Assembly: GCA_030142905.1 (NCBI GenBank)
Contig: JASJOG010000140.1
Span: 806,001 to 870,000, forward strand
From: Heliopora coerulea
Lineage: Eukaryota > Cnidaria > Anthozoa > Scleralcyonacea > Helioporidae
Direction of reading: 5' to 3'
Length of the DNA: 64,000 nucleotides
A model generated the notes under the pieces. It was not told the DNA's origin. It did no database searches and saw only the letters and a list, made by a program, of their open reading frames with translations. The translations under genes and the position numbers were made by a program. This document shows positions 46,807-58,383 of the stretch, in pieces. Positions within the stretch are counted from its first letter, which is position 1; each line of letters starts with the position of its first letter.

Positions 46807-48315
46807 TTTGAAATGGGGGGCCTGGCCCTCCAAATTTACGTTTGCGAGAGACATGCATCCCCCCGTAAACGCCGATGCAAATTAGTGAATACCTAGAATG
46901 AGCAAAGGCATACGTGGTGCTTATATTGACTGAATTGTAATCTACAACAAGTTCATAATAAATCTCTTGACAAAGAAGAGCAAACCATACGTTGCCATAG
47001 TCCATTGTTAAAGATGTTTGTGAATATGTCTTGAAAAGAGGTATTTTAAGTACCATATACCAAACTTTCCATTTCATCTCATCCATGATTTTCTATGGGT
47101 TCCCTCCATATATCCAACTAAAACCCATCTCCTTACATTCTGGATGGACTTGCTGTAAACTTCTTTGTTTACTGTATATCTGTTGGTCGGGTAATCAAGA
47201 CTTTCAATGCTAATTTATTGTCATGGGACCGCACGCTTCAATACACCATATTTAGTTGTCGATGGAGTCAGTGTTTATGGCATATCAGGGAAGCTTATTA
47301 TTCTGATACTTTTCCTTCACAATCCAGTTAATAGGTGTGTAGCTTGCCTCACACTGTATCCATTGTCATATTTCAAGGACATCTTATGGACATTTCATGG
47401 TATCAGTAAGTATTCTTTAATTCTCAAGGAGCTAGATACTGTAGCACAAGAACAAAATAATGCACATACATATAATAATCATAAAATGTTAATTTGAGTA
47501 TGTATTTAGAAAATTCATGAAATTTTTAATATTTTATTCTAATGAAAATTTTTCTTTCATGGATCACTTCATGACATACAACTAACGTAAATCTATCATG
47601 CTTGGCAACCTCAATATTTATAACCAATCATCACTGTCACTGTTAGCTAATCAAAGCATCAGAAATTTGTGTATAACCAAATTTCTCTTTATACCCAACT
47701 CTAATCACTCACCAGAAACTTCACAACAATAATCCTATCACAACAAAATTCCACTAATGTTGTACAGATATCTTTAATGGACATTAACCTTTTTTACATC
47801 ATGGAATTAGGCAGAATGTCCACCATTTGCATTTAGTTTTGGACAACAGCTTGTTGCTGAAAATCTCACCTGTGAAATCCCTGCTGATGGAGCTCCAAAT
47901 GGATTGATGGAATCACTTAGCTGCATGGCTGCACGAGGCCAGGCTCAGATACATGTATGAATGGAGTTGTGGTCTGCAGACTGGAAACCCAGCCCCCTCG
48001 AACCTCATATAGCAATGTACGATCATACGGCACCCATCATAGATGGTGCGCCATCACCTTGCCAGCGGGGCCTCCAGAGGCGACCTGGAAAGTCAAAGGG
48101 GATTTAAGGAAACATTTATGAGGTGGTTCAGTTTGTATGTGGCCGGCAATTGAGAGCTGCTAAATTTCAGAACCTTTTAGGTGGAAGTCAACGCATCGTG
48201 AGATGCACGCGATCACCAACCGATAAGGTCTTTTGGCAATAAGCTCTTGTGTGCACTACTCTGTGTCAGACACTGGTATGTGGTTGTGTTGTATTTTGAG
48301 AGCAGGATGGGGTCA
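46807..48315. other. No gene seen
   Basis: Open frames below 105 codons, no domain recognised. A GC-richer stretch at 47870-48230 shows no coding signal. Confidence 0.45.
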
Positions 48316-48323
48316 CCTTAAGT

Positions 48324-49052
48324 CAGTGGCGTAGCTACAGTGGGGCGGGGGGCCACTGCCCCCCCCCCCCCCCCTCGACGTTTTGGGTGCCGTTTGTCGG
48401 AAAATTTGGAAGCTTGTCGGAAATTCTGAAGCGAACTGGCAAAGTAATTAATTGTTCACACGTATAATATATTTGTACTTTAGAACGGAAAAACGCCTGT
48501 CGAATCTCGCTTGTATGTCTATCTATCGTGAAATTGTTTTGAATATTTCGATTCGAGAACTTCAAATGCCGTTCCTGAACGACAAAACAAGAAGAATTTT
48601 TAAATAATGTGTTAATTCATATGGACGTGACATTAAAAAACGTTTTTCAACGTTAAAAGTTAAAACTCTGTGTTCAGTGTGTTGCCTGTCTGAGTACATT
48701 ACATTTGAAGAGAAATAGCGATAGAAACATTTGATCTACCTCGATCTACCTATTCGATAATACCTGAAATTGTATGTTTATATACTAGCATATTACCATT
48801 TCTTCACACTTAGTTGATTTGAAAATGGCAGCCGGCTTTTCATAGCGAACATATATCGCCATCTGATGTAAATATTAAATATAATAAAGATATTATTCTT
48901 GTTCATTCCTTGATGATGTCTCATCTGTACACAGTTTTTAAAAGCCACACCTTTTAACCACGTCCCTTTGACCACGCCCACTTGACCACGCCCAGTTGTC
49001 GGAAAATTTATAGTTTCGCCCCCTCCTGAAGAAATTCGTAGCTACGCCAGTG
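48324..49052. mobile_element. Non-autonomous hAT element with perfect 8 bp target duplication
   Basis: Starts CAGTGGCGTAGCTAC and ends GTAGCTACGCCAGTG, inverted copies with one mismatch. Flanked by CCTTAAGT on both sides (48316-48323 and 49053-49060), exact. Contains a run of 16 C at 48359-48374 and inverted TGTCGGAAAATTT words near both ends. No transposase motif found. 729 bp. Confidence 0.9.
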
Positions 49053-49060
49053 CCTTAAGT

Positions 49061-50689
49061 GCAGGTTTATTTGGGATATTATTCTCATGATTAATGACTT
49101 GAATGACACGAATAGCATAGTATAGTGTAGTTCAGCAAATCTGATTTCCAAATCATCTGGTGGAACATTGCCATGTTTACATCACACACAGCTATTGCTC
49201 TACAAAAAAATCAAAGCAACTTGTTCATTTCCTCACTAAAGCCATATTCTGAAAAATGAAAGCTATGTTGCATCAGAATTCTAATGTACTCAAAATACAT
49301 GCAATAGACTAAATCTCTACGGTAAGATAACCAGAATTTTTGAGAGCCAAATGTTTTTAGGTGCTCAACTCATTACATGCTTAAAATAAAAAAGCATAAC
49401 CTACTTACATTCAGGATTGATTTTATTATTTACATTAGAACAATAACAAGCAATCCCATTATCTCACAGTGTTTTTCTTACAGCCAATACACTGAACTGC
49501 TACTGTACCACATTTCCCACTAGTATAAGTTCTAAATATTTAGCTAATAGGAAAGAAATTCTATGAAAGTTTTTTTTTACAGTTTTACAGATGTTTTGCA
49601 ATAAAGCATATTAAAATTTCACGCACTTAAGGGTGATCCTTTCATGTGAATGGACAAGGGTCCTATAGCACAATTAATTTCTCGCAGCTGCCATGTTGAA
49701 AACTATGGTGGAAACTGGGAAGTTGTCTTGTCCATGGTCTTGTCTGGTTCCAGCTTTCCACTCAATTTATTGGGAGAAACGTGCTCGAAAACTCTCTACC
49801 AGTGAAAGGTGGTGGCAGAGACAGGTAACAAAATCAGGTGAACCCCATTCCCCACTACAAGTACCCTGCTTCCTCTGCCTTAAGAAAAACACTGTCTCAT
49901 CAGGACATTTCTGTGCCAGCATTGTTTGTTTTTCTTCATAATTAACTTTCACTGCAAGATTGTAAATAGTTAACCTAGGTGTTATGTAAATCTTACAAGG
50001 TAAACAACAAAAGAAACCATATGTTGGCCAGAAATCTGAGGAAAAACTCAACTTTATTGTTTTTATTTTATTTTCTTTCAATTACACTCTTCACTAACAC
50101 ACACCTTAAGAAATTCTTGTTGAAGAGTTACTGGTTGATATCCCAGTATTTTTTCTATAGCATTTGTTCTTAAAATGGACCTTTATATTAATTCCAGATC
50201 TACAATTAATTACCTATTTCATGCAATCTGCTTGTTCTTCCTGTATCTGTGTCCCTGACAATTTTATCTCGAAAAGGGAGAGGAAATTGTTGTTAATATA
50301 AGATACTAGAAAAATGAATAGACTGTATGAAAGTTTGGACAATGGGATAGTTGTATCCAATTATTAAACAACTTCTAATGTGGCTACATTCCTGCTCATG
50401 TATTGTCCTGAAGTGTTGACTTCTGTAAATATATAATTTGAAAATATTATTTTATCCATATATGACAAAATGTTAGTTTATTTTTAAAATTTGGTTAAAA
50501 GTCCAACTATTCACCACAACTACACTGGAGACAAAAATGCTCTAAACTTGGAGGATAAATTGCAATAGGTTAAAATGGAAAATGCTACTTACTTTCTAGA
50601 CAACTTTGATTTGATTTCTTCTTAGGAGTATCATTGAAAGTATTTAAGTACAACATCAGTATTTTTACTTTTGTTAATCCAATCTTCAG
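49061..50689. other. No supported gene
   Basis: One possible exon at about 49693-49825 (ATG start, donor-like ACAGGTAACA) was seen but has no recognisable product. Confidence 0.4.
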
Positions 50690-50900
50690 TGACTTGGCAT
50701 CTCAGCCTTCTTTCATTGTCTTGTACATGTTCCAAGAATTTGTTCATGTCACATTTCCCACAAGCCTTTTGTCTCAAATACTTTATTTTGCTGTCTTTTA
50801 TGAGTTCCAAGATTTTGTTCTTGGCCAAATTTTCAACAAGCTTTTTGTTATAAATTCTTTATTTTGTCATCTTAAAATCTTGTGGTTTCTATAAATTTCA
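50690..50900 (-). repeat. CGKCD exon-like unit, copy 3
   Basis: The minus strand has KYLRQKACGKCD and MNKFLEHVQDNE in one open frame (50828-50631), preceded by a degraded second block. The donor-like GTGAGATG of copies 1 and 2 reads GCTGAGATG here. Confidence 0.6.
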
Positions 50901-52018
50901 AAGGAAGGGAACAGTAAAATCATCAAACTAACATTGAAACAGTAAAATCAGTGAAACCAACATTGAAAAGAGGGAGATGGGCAGTTTATCTGATTGAAAA
51001 ATCAAGGTGTCCCAACATTTTCTGCAATGATTGTGGTTTCTTTATTTTATTCTTTTTAATTATTTTGTGCATATAAAAATAACATACAATTTATTTTTTT
51101 TTAATTTCTGCCACAAAATGCACCAAATTTGATTTAAATTTGTAGTATTAAGTTGGAGAATACCAGGATAAAAAATTTATCTATCAAATTTTCTGTATTT
51201 GCTGTAACTTAAAGCAATCATACAGTAATGACTTCCAAAATATAATGGAACTTTTAACCTATGTCATTTCTGACCTTCAAAAGCACAATGTCATTAAATA
51301 TGTAATTTTCATCAAGTACCACAACAACAAGTTATCATCACTGCAGTTAATGTCAACTAATTGTTACCTTTTGTGAGATGAAGTTTTAATGTCTCACTGT
51401 AAAGTCTCATTCTTTCCATAGCTGTTCAAAATACTCACAGTTGGGGATTTCTTAGGGTAATGAGTTAATTAGTCCAATTTTTACTCACAGGACAGTAAAG
51501 AACCTAGTTGCTGCACACTCTAATGATGCCTGAAGGGTTTGTGCTCAAAGCCATAGGGGTTTTACTTCTTCTCACATTAATTTTTCATGCAAAATTCATG
51601 ATTGTGACAGCATCTCTCCATCATGTCACCAAAATGGATATTTTATTGCCAAGGGATTTATAAGCAAATAAATGAAAAATCTACTTCCTTGGCAAGAAAA
51701 TGGTTCTAACGAAAAACTTGAAAATGAGAAGATGTCACTCATTTTCAATCAAAATGCGGCAGCAAAAAATGATAATTTGATGTTCCTTTACCCAGGTATT
51801 TTAAGCTCCTCTTTTTTCAGTTGTGATAATTATTTGTATTTGTAAGAAAGTACTAAAAAGAAAACAGCTTGTTTTTTTCTTTTAGCTTAGAAACTAACAA
51901 TTTTGGAGCCATAATTATTTTAAAAAATGCTCTAAACTTAGAGGAAAAATTGCAATAGGTTAAGATGGGAAATGCTTCTTACTTTGTGGATATCTTTGAT
52001 TTGATTTCTTCTTAAAAC
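50901..52018. other. No gene seen
   Basis: AT-rich, no domain recognised. Two segments (around 50530-50630 and 51925-52015) share AATGCT-rich text with ACTTTCTAGACAA/ACTTTGTGGATAT blocks and form a short direct repeat. Confidence 0.45.
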
Positions 52019-52020
52019 TA

Positions 52021-53061
52021 CAGTAGAACTTCTATATAACGGCCACCCTCGGGAATTCAGAAACTGGCCGCTTAATGGAGGTGACAACTTAATAAAGGAT
52101 CGCTAAAAATACTCGCTGGGCGTGGTCAAATGTCAGTTTCAATACCGTGTCATACGATACTGCATTCAAGCAAACAATAAGAAAATCAACGCTCTTTGAG
52201 GCGATCTTTACTTTCAACAAAGTTGCTAACTTGTAAATGTAGCGGCGCAATAAACGTAAAGATATCGAAAGGTACAATCAATTGTCTTTTGCTCTACCAT
52301 GCAGTATTTCTGACTTACAGTTCACAACGACATACATCTCATCCCGTCATTTCATAGTTCTTACAATCAACGTGGAGATAAAACGGAAATTTGGCTAAAG
52401 TAGCGTTGTTGGAAATAAAATTCAAACCAACAAGCAACGGAAAAGTCACGGTAAAGGGCAAGTGCTTTGAAAGTACCTGGAAATCTTGTACAAGTATACG
52501 TTTGGAAGCCATTTCTTCACAATCACACTGCTCAAGAACAAGCTATCTGAAAAAGGAATTTCAAGTAGAGCTAGAGGGAAGCAGATTCCAAACAAAAGTT
52601 TTTGCATCTCGTGATTTTGTACTGCAGCTCATTGCTGACATCTGGAAAAAAATTGACCATAATGAACGGTTAATTATAAGCATTAGCATTGTCATTTCTA
52701 TAATGATGATGGATCGCTACTTAATCACAATCAGACACAAGGTAATACTGCATGAAAAGACATGTGGCTTTGGGTTTCCGTTTAAGGGTGACTGCTTAAT
52801 ACACGTAAAAAGAACAAAGAAAGACAAACATGGGACTGCTTAAGGGTGGCCGCGGCCGCTCAATAGAGATGGCCGTTTAATAGAGATGGCCGTTTAATAG
52901 AGATGGCCGTTTAATAGAGGTAACAATTACTGCATGTGTATGGGCCAAAATTCGGGACTTTGAAAACTGGCCGCTTAATAAAGGGTGGCCGCTTAATAAA
53001 AGGTGGCCGCTTAATAAAGGGTGGCCGCTTAATACAGGGCCGTTATATACCGGTTCCACTG
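52021..53061. mobile_element. pogo/Tc1-type element with TA duplication, 1041 bp
   Basis: Terminal repeats CAGTAGAACTTCTATATAAC at the left and its partner CAGTGGAACCGGTATATAAC (minus) at the right. TA dinucleotides border both ends (52019-52020, 53062-53063). Subterminal tandem words are GGCCGTTTAATAGAGAT, about four copies at 52868-52920, and GGCCGCTTAATAAAGGGT, about four copies at 52967-53035. An interior frame (52391-52843, non-ATG start) shows no transposase catalytic motif. Confidence 0.8.
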
Positions 53062-53123
53062 TATCATTGACAGGATTTGTATATGTTGTCAGTATTTTTA
53101 CTTTAGTTAATGTAATTCTTCAT

Positions 53124-53520
53124 CACTTGGCATCTCAGCCTTTGGTCATTGTCTTGTATTGCACATATTCCAAGAATTTGTTCATGTCACTTTTCCTATA
53201 AGCCTTTTCTCTCAAATACTTCATTTTGTTGTCTTTCACGTGTTCCAGGACTTTGTTCTGTCACATTTTCAACAAGCTTTTTGTCACAAATACTTCATTT
53301 TGTCATCTTTCACATCTTGTGTTTTCTGAAGCCATATTATTTCAACGTGGTGATATACCTTCCTTGTTCCTAAACAAAAATGAGTTAATACTAATAAGAT
53401 ATAACTTACGTGTACTGCAACAATTGCAAATCTATCACGTATGCAAGCAATGATAATCTGTACCATTTGAACAAAAAATGGATCAACACTACCTCCGTGA
53501 TCCATCAAGGAGCAAGGGTG
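53124..53520 (-). repeat. CGKCD exon-like unit, copy 4, with upstream exon-like segment
   Basis: Minus strand: an open segment ending TTGCAGTACAC meets GTAAGTTATATC (strong donor). About 40 bp later TTTTTGTTTAG (acceptor) precedes GAACAAGG, then two degraded YL-(R/*)-x-KA blocks; the Gly-Lys-Cys core is mutated. The downstream donor position is GCTGAG as in copy 3. Confidence 0.6.
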
Positions 53521-55276
53521 CAGCGGAACATTCGACTTCTTACTAACAATTGCATTCCTTTAGGTTTGTCTTGCCCTTTCATAGCCGCAACAAACAGGAA
53601 GTCACTATTCAACTTCATGAGAGCTTGTTATTTTTGAATAAATTTTATTCTTTTCCTCTTTATAAAAATTAGTGATATCAAAACAAAATTCTAGTTGAAA
53701 ACCTCATTTGTTGGATAGTAAGGTCAGTTTCGAACCATAACTTGGTCCTGCATCAGTTTAGTTGCTTATTACTCTCGAACAATCAATTATCGCAATGGAC
53801 AGCAATCACGTTCACTGACCCTTCTTAAAGTTAAAAATACACTCTTAAAACCGGTTCATTTTAGTAATCCTTCACGTCAGCCTTAACTAGAAGGCAAACA
53901 CCATTAAATACTTTACCTAATGACTTATGAGGGATTTTTCCGTGCGACTGTATCTGCTACCTGCTTCTTCTTCGACCATATGTGAACGACTTACTTACCT
54001 TGAAACTTGACGACATGTGGATGTGTGGAGCAAAAAATTGCTTTTCATCAGCTCTTCTCTGAAGGAGATTTCCCTTCCATTGCTGGGCCTAATCAGTGCA
54101 CTGCCCAATTTGAAGGGCTGAAGATAAACTCTTCTTCCCCACTTACGATACTTTTGCGGATTAACCAATCTAAGGAAAAGTGGAAGTACCAGATCGTTTG
54201 GTAACTGGACGTTGACTTGAAGTTGGTTGGACACTAACAGACTGGGGTCATTTGTACAAAGGCCACGTAGCATATCCGTATGGTAAAACCTGTGATTAGT
54301 TGCGTCCCAGGCCTCTGAGCTGGTCAATAATTGGAAGGTAGCATGCGGGCGGGAAATTTTTGGATTTGTGAAGCTCTGAAACCCTATATCCTGCATTTTG
54401 AGAGTAGTTTTTACAAAAAATATAAAAATCATAAACAGTAATTTTAACCATGCGCGCAAAACATCTCAGCGACATCCTCGTGAAGTATATCGATTGAAAA
54501 TGGTAATCCTATTCAGTGAGTTCCTCTGGCTAACTTCAGTCCAAGTAATTACAAATGTTTACTTCATTTCTTACTTTTTTATGTCCAATCTGATCAAATA
54601 CAATTTGGCGTAGATATTGTAGGGTGGAGCGTGCCTTCACGGTCGCATGCTTCCTATATCTATGCAGTGAAAACAGCTATTTATTCTTTAACCCTTTCAT
54701 CCCTGGATTTTTCAAATGAAATAATAAATTATTCAATTGTTCCCCCTCCTGGGGGAGGCGGCAGAGGTGGTATTGAGGCACCATGGTCCTCTGTTAGGAA
54801 AGTTAAACTCCTCCTCTACGTGGAAGATATTAATACTTTCTCGGGGAAAATCTTCGGAATAGATCTTACTTTAGTTGTGTGCAGAGAGAGATATTTTGCA
54901 AAAATCTACAGCAAGAATACCTAAATACTTAAATTACGAATGCTTTATTAATTTGCCAAAGTTGCTCTGTATCAGGAACCAGCAAGGTCTTGACAAAGTG
55001 TATTGCGATCATTGGCGTAACTAACCGAGTGGCCTGACGGGAACCCAGGCTTCCCAAGCTCACCCCAACTTGTAGATTAATTTAGTCATTAATCTCTATA
55101 AAGGTGGACATTTCCTCAATTTCAAATGTCCAAGATGACGTATTTGGTTGTTTGAGAGACATTCTTTAAAATCTGTACTACTGTAGATGTTAGCTCCCCA
55201 AATTTGCTGAACCAGGACCCTCAAGGCCTCCCCCTGACACTAGAAATGTCCCAGTTACTCCACTGATTTCGATCCT
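53521..55276. other. No supported gene
   Basis: A frame of 154 codons on the minus strand (54459-53995) has no recognised motif. A TTAACCCTTTCATCCCTGG string at about 54690 looks like a piggyBac-type left end without a detected partner. Confidence 0.4.
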
Positions 55277-55378
55277 TTCAACTCTTTCGAGGCGGGAGCT
55301 CCCCCTTTGACCAGCAAAATCGTTTGGCGTTAGCCCGAGTAAAATAACAGACGTCTTACGCTGCCTGGAGAATGTTAA
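55277..55378. mobile_element. piggyBac-like mini-element, copy D (inverted)
   Basis: Reverse orientation relative to copies A-C: CAACTCTTTCGAGGCGGGAG at the left, AATCGTTTGGCGTTAGCCCG in the core, and GAATGTTAA at the right. Confidence 0.6.
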
Positions 55379-55654
55379 AGCAGGAAATTTAATCAACCCA
55401 CCAGTTTTCTATTCAAAGAACAGGCAAAGTTGTCTGAATGTTCATTTCAACTCGCATGTATCATTGTCCCCATGTACAACACCAAGCACTCATGTAAAAC
55501 ATTTCAGTTTGAAAATAACAGAAGTGCTAGTATTGCTTTTCCTGATTGTTTGTTTTAATTCATTATCTTCTATGTATTCATCCGCTTGACTATAATGTTC
55601 GATATATATGATTTTATGCGCGTTCTCAAACTGTTTTACTCAGAAATACGTTCT

Positions 55655-55732
55655 GAGTCGATGACGGGAATCGAACCCGTAACCTTCTGATCGCTGGTGA
55701 GATGCTCTAACCATTGAGCTACATTGACTCAG
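55655..55732 (-). repeat. tRNA-like body, left arm
   Basis: D arm GCTC-AATGGTTA-GAGC and a perfect 5 bp T stem (ACGGG/CCCGT) around TTCGATT. Acceptor GTCAATG/CATCGAC pairs at 6 of 7. The anticodon loop CCAGCGA lacks the invariant U33, so a functional tRNA is doubtful. Confidence 0.55.
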
Positions 55733-55941
55733 ATGGTGAGCGAAGGTTACATTTGTGTACTGGTTCGTAATGATAGTAAACATATGTACTGTCAGTCTCC
55801 AAGTTTCGATATGTTTCTTATGTATAGTGTTGATCAACGATGTAGTTGTGATAAGAAACATATCGAGACTTGCAGACTGGCAGTACATGTGTTTACAGTC
55901 ATTACGAACCAGTACATAAATGTAACCTTCGCTCACTGTCT

Positions 55942-56017
55942 GGGTCAATGTAACTCAATGGTTAGGGTATCTCACCGGCGATCAGAAGGTTACGGGTTCG
56001 ATTCCCTTCAGGGACTC
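55942..56017 (+). repeat. tRNA-like body, right arm
   Basis: Diverged copy of the left arm's tRNA-like body: TAACTC-AATGGTTA-GGGT, GATCAGAAGGTTACGGGTTC, then CCCTTCAGGGACTC. D and T stems are more degraded than in the left arm. Confidence 0.5.
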
Positions 56018-56070
56018 AGAACGTTTTTCTGAGTAAAACAGCTTGAGAACGCGCATAAAATCATATATAT

Positions 56071-56805
56071 ATATATCTACCAAGCTACCACAACTATGTT
56101 TGAGTCAACAAATTAAAATTTTATGCTACTTAAACGAACGTTTTCACAAATTGTTGCCAGCATCTGAAGGAGACGGGCGTAATTTGTTTAAAACAATAAA
56201 TGAAAAACAGTTTTGAACGCGGAAATCTGTGAACGGTAGCGAGGTTGGTTATTCACATTGACACTTTAAACCTCGATGAATGACCAACTGACCTGTGTTA
56301 ATTTCGTCAACTTTCCTATACTTAATTTATTCATATCCGATAAATGTCTGGCAACTTCACGCACTCTGATAAATCAAAGCACATGCGCTAACTCACACTA
56401 GTGAAACGAAAACGGAATATATTTTTCGTCAACCTAATTCTCTGCTGTAAAATATCAAGCGGAAAGATTAGGAATAAATTCAATGTTTTTCTTATTTCTT
56501 TTTTTACTCGGGTTTATCTTTGCGCAGTCACTACAGCACAAAATTAACATAAATATTCATAGAAACATACATAATTTAACTTAAATTATAATACTGGACC
56601 AATCATCATAAATTATTTTTCTGAGTGTGAGCTCGATGAACGTCGACATATCTCCCACGATGTCATCAAACTTTCACATGTTCAAAGGTCCTCGTAACTT
56701 GCTCGCTTTGCTTCTTGTGTCTACCAGTTGACCGTTGTTTATCGTAGGCGCGGAGGTCCAGTGCAGATAGCTTCGATAAAACAGCGGCGTTCTTGAGGTT
56801 ATACA
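56071..56805. other. No gene seen
   Basis: AT-rich sequence; no domain or further repeat recognised. Confidence 0.4.
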
Positions 56806-56913
56806 CAATCTAAAATATAGAAAACAAGCTTCTCGACGTTTCGAGCGAAGACCCTCCGGACGAAGGGCCTTCGCTCGAAACGTCGAGAAGCTTGTTTTCT
56901 ATATTTTAGATTG
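56806..56913. repeat. Perfect 45 bp palindrome with 18 bp loop
   Basis: Arms 56806-56850 and 56869-56913 are exact reverse complements (outer CAATCTAAAATATAG, inner TCGACGTTTCGAGCGAAG). Loop: ACCCTCCGGACGAAGGGC. No coding capacity. Confidence 0.95.
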
Positions 56914-57466
56914 TTTATCGTACTTTTTTACAATTATAACTTTAACAAAAGCTGCAGTAGTGTTCCAGCACATTTTATTATCCAAAATTTTTCAACGTAG
57001 ATACTTAATTCTCCGTAAATTTCATTAAAATAAGGTCTGAAATTTTCCCGCCAAAACTCACCTGTCCGGAATAGAAACTGAATTGGCCCGGGCAGTCTAA
57101 TATGGTAAAATATCGGACCGTTCAGCAACCAATCATCACACGTAATTTTGTACTCGAACAGAAAAAAACCCAAAAAAAGCTCAGCCATATAATAAAATCA
57201 TTATATTGAATGGATAAAATTGTACTCAAAGCAAAACAAACATGTTGTATTTAATATATGTTGAAAACAGGATGTGGAATTACCTCGAATGTTAAATTAC
57301 CCCAGTTTATATAACTGGATGGTGATTGTTCTAAGGTGCACAGTTTAACTTGCTTGTTCCGAGATTGGAGTAAATGTTGTCACATTTTACTGGAACTTAC
57401 TATCACTTATAGTACTTTTTACATCAAATTGTACTTCCAAAAATATATTAAGTATTTAAAATCATT

Positions 57467-57771
57467 TTAATGATCACTGATAAAATATCCAGACAAGACA
57501 TCCTGAGCTAGAGTGGAGATTTTGAGTTTCTCAAGGGCATCAGCTAACTTTTCTCTGGTGCTTCCTCTCTCGATGTAATTGTTAAGCATGTTAAAAGCTT
57601 TCCGACTTTCATTCTCATTACTCCGACAGCAAACAATATCGGCAATTTCATGAGGTTCAAACAGCTTTGTCAGGCTGGCTCATTCATGCCACTTGCTGAG
57701 AATTCTTTCTGCTGTTGGGAAAATTTCGTGTGCTTGGATAGGATCTGGTAGTCTTTGTTTGTCGTGATTCT
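57467..57771 (-). pseudogene. ROCO gene, terminal exon with death-like domain
   Basis: Acceptor TTTTGATAG precedes AGAATCACG. The product has six-helix death-domain-like spacing: AERILSKW, then FEPHEIADIVCCR, then NMLNNYIERG, then REKLADALEKLKISTLAQDV, ending SGYFISDH and TAA at 57467-57469. An in-frame TGA lies at 57680-57682. Phase matches the preceding exon (one base plus two). Assignment to the death superfamily is by pattern only. Confidence 0.65.
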
Positions 57772-58265
57772 CTATCAAAATTAAGCAAGCGTTCAAATTA
57801 GAATCAGAAGTTCGGTAAAATTATGAATTATTCATTCCATCTGATTATCCCAGTTCAAAATGAACTCTTCGTCGTCTACGTAACCAATTTATATACTAAT
57901 AATTAACCATTATGCTCCATGAACAACAGAAAAGCCATTCCCATAGCTCTACTTAGTGACAAAAGATCAAAAACATGTCGTAAATTCAATAAATATGAGA
58001 AAATATTTGTTCAAACCGTTTCCTCAGGACCATACTGAATTAGTCCAGATAAGAATAATTGTATTAAGCATTAGTCGATTGCCAGTTGATTTCATTTAGA
58101 TGAAGCCTTTTTTTCCAATATTAGTATAAGTTAATAGTTTGGAGCATACTTTTAGCTCGCGAATTGAGGAAGCCAAGCAAATAATTGGCATTTCGACAAG
58201 TATAGGACTTGTTTATGGTTAGAAGGAGCAAGAGAGAACACATGGAGTAAAAGAAACATGCTTAC

Positions 58266-58383
58266 TCGTCTCTTTGGAATCCATGTCTTCTTCAGTAGGC
58301 AAGTTTTTTGTCGAGTTAGTACCAGTTGAATAAAGACGTTTCTTAGAATAAAGTCTCCGTTCCAAGATTGACACAGAAATTGC
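58266..58383 (-). pseudogene. ROCO gene, small linker exon
   Basis: Acceptor GCTCGTAG before GCAATTTC, donor GTAAGC after GAGACGA. 118 bp, phase 0 in and phase 1 out; encodes ISVSILERRLYSKKRL and an acidic end. Open in the phase that joins both neighbouring exons. Confidence 0.6.

Larger units (their letters stand above)
55602..56070. mobile_element. Inverted pair of tRNA-like elements, about 220 bp arms
   Basis: Left arm 55602-55820 and right arm 55851-56070 are imperfect reverse complements around a 30 bp spacer. Each arm holds GCGCGTTCTC...CTGTTTTACTCAG, a tRNA-like body, and a GTACTGGTTCGTAATGA and ATATGTTTCTTAT inner part. It can be read as two SINE-like copies head to head or one fold-back element. 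Confidence 0.8.

Noticed and set aside
49693..49941. Possible first exon with an ATG and a GTAACA donor
   Set aside because: No partner exon or recognisable product; could be chance.
52391..52843. 150-codon frame inside the pogo-type element
   Set aside because: Begins at a non-ATG codon, shows no DDE or DNA-binding motif, and its flanks are element ends; kept only as part of the element.
53995..54459. 154-codon minus-strand frame
   Set aside because: No recognisable motif, no splice or conservation evidence.
55655..56017. Functional tRNA genes
   Set aside because: The anticodon loop lacks U33, stems have mismatches, and both copies are embedded in a repeated fold-back element.
56841..56895. 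Hammerhead ribozyme in the 45 bp palindrome
   Set aside because: GAAAC and GTC are present but CTGANGA reads CGGACGA and stem II does not pair correctly.
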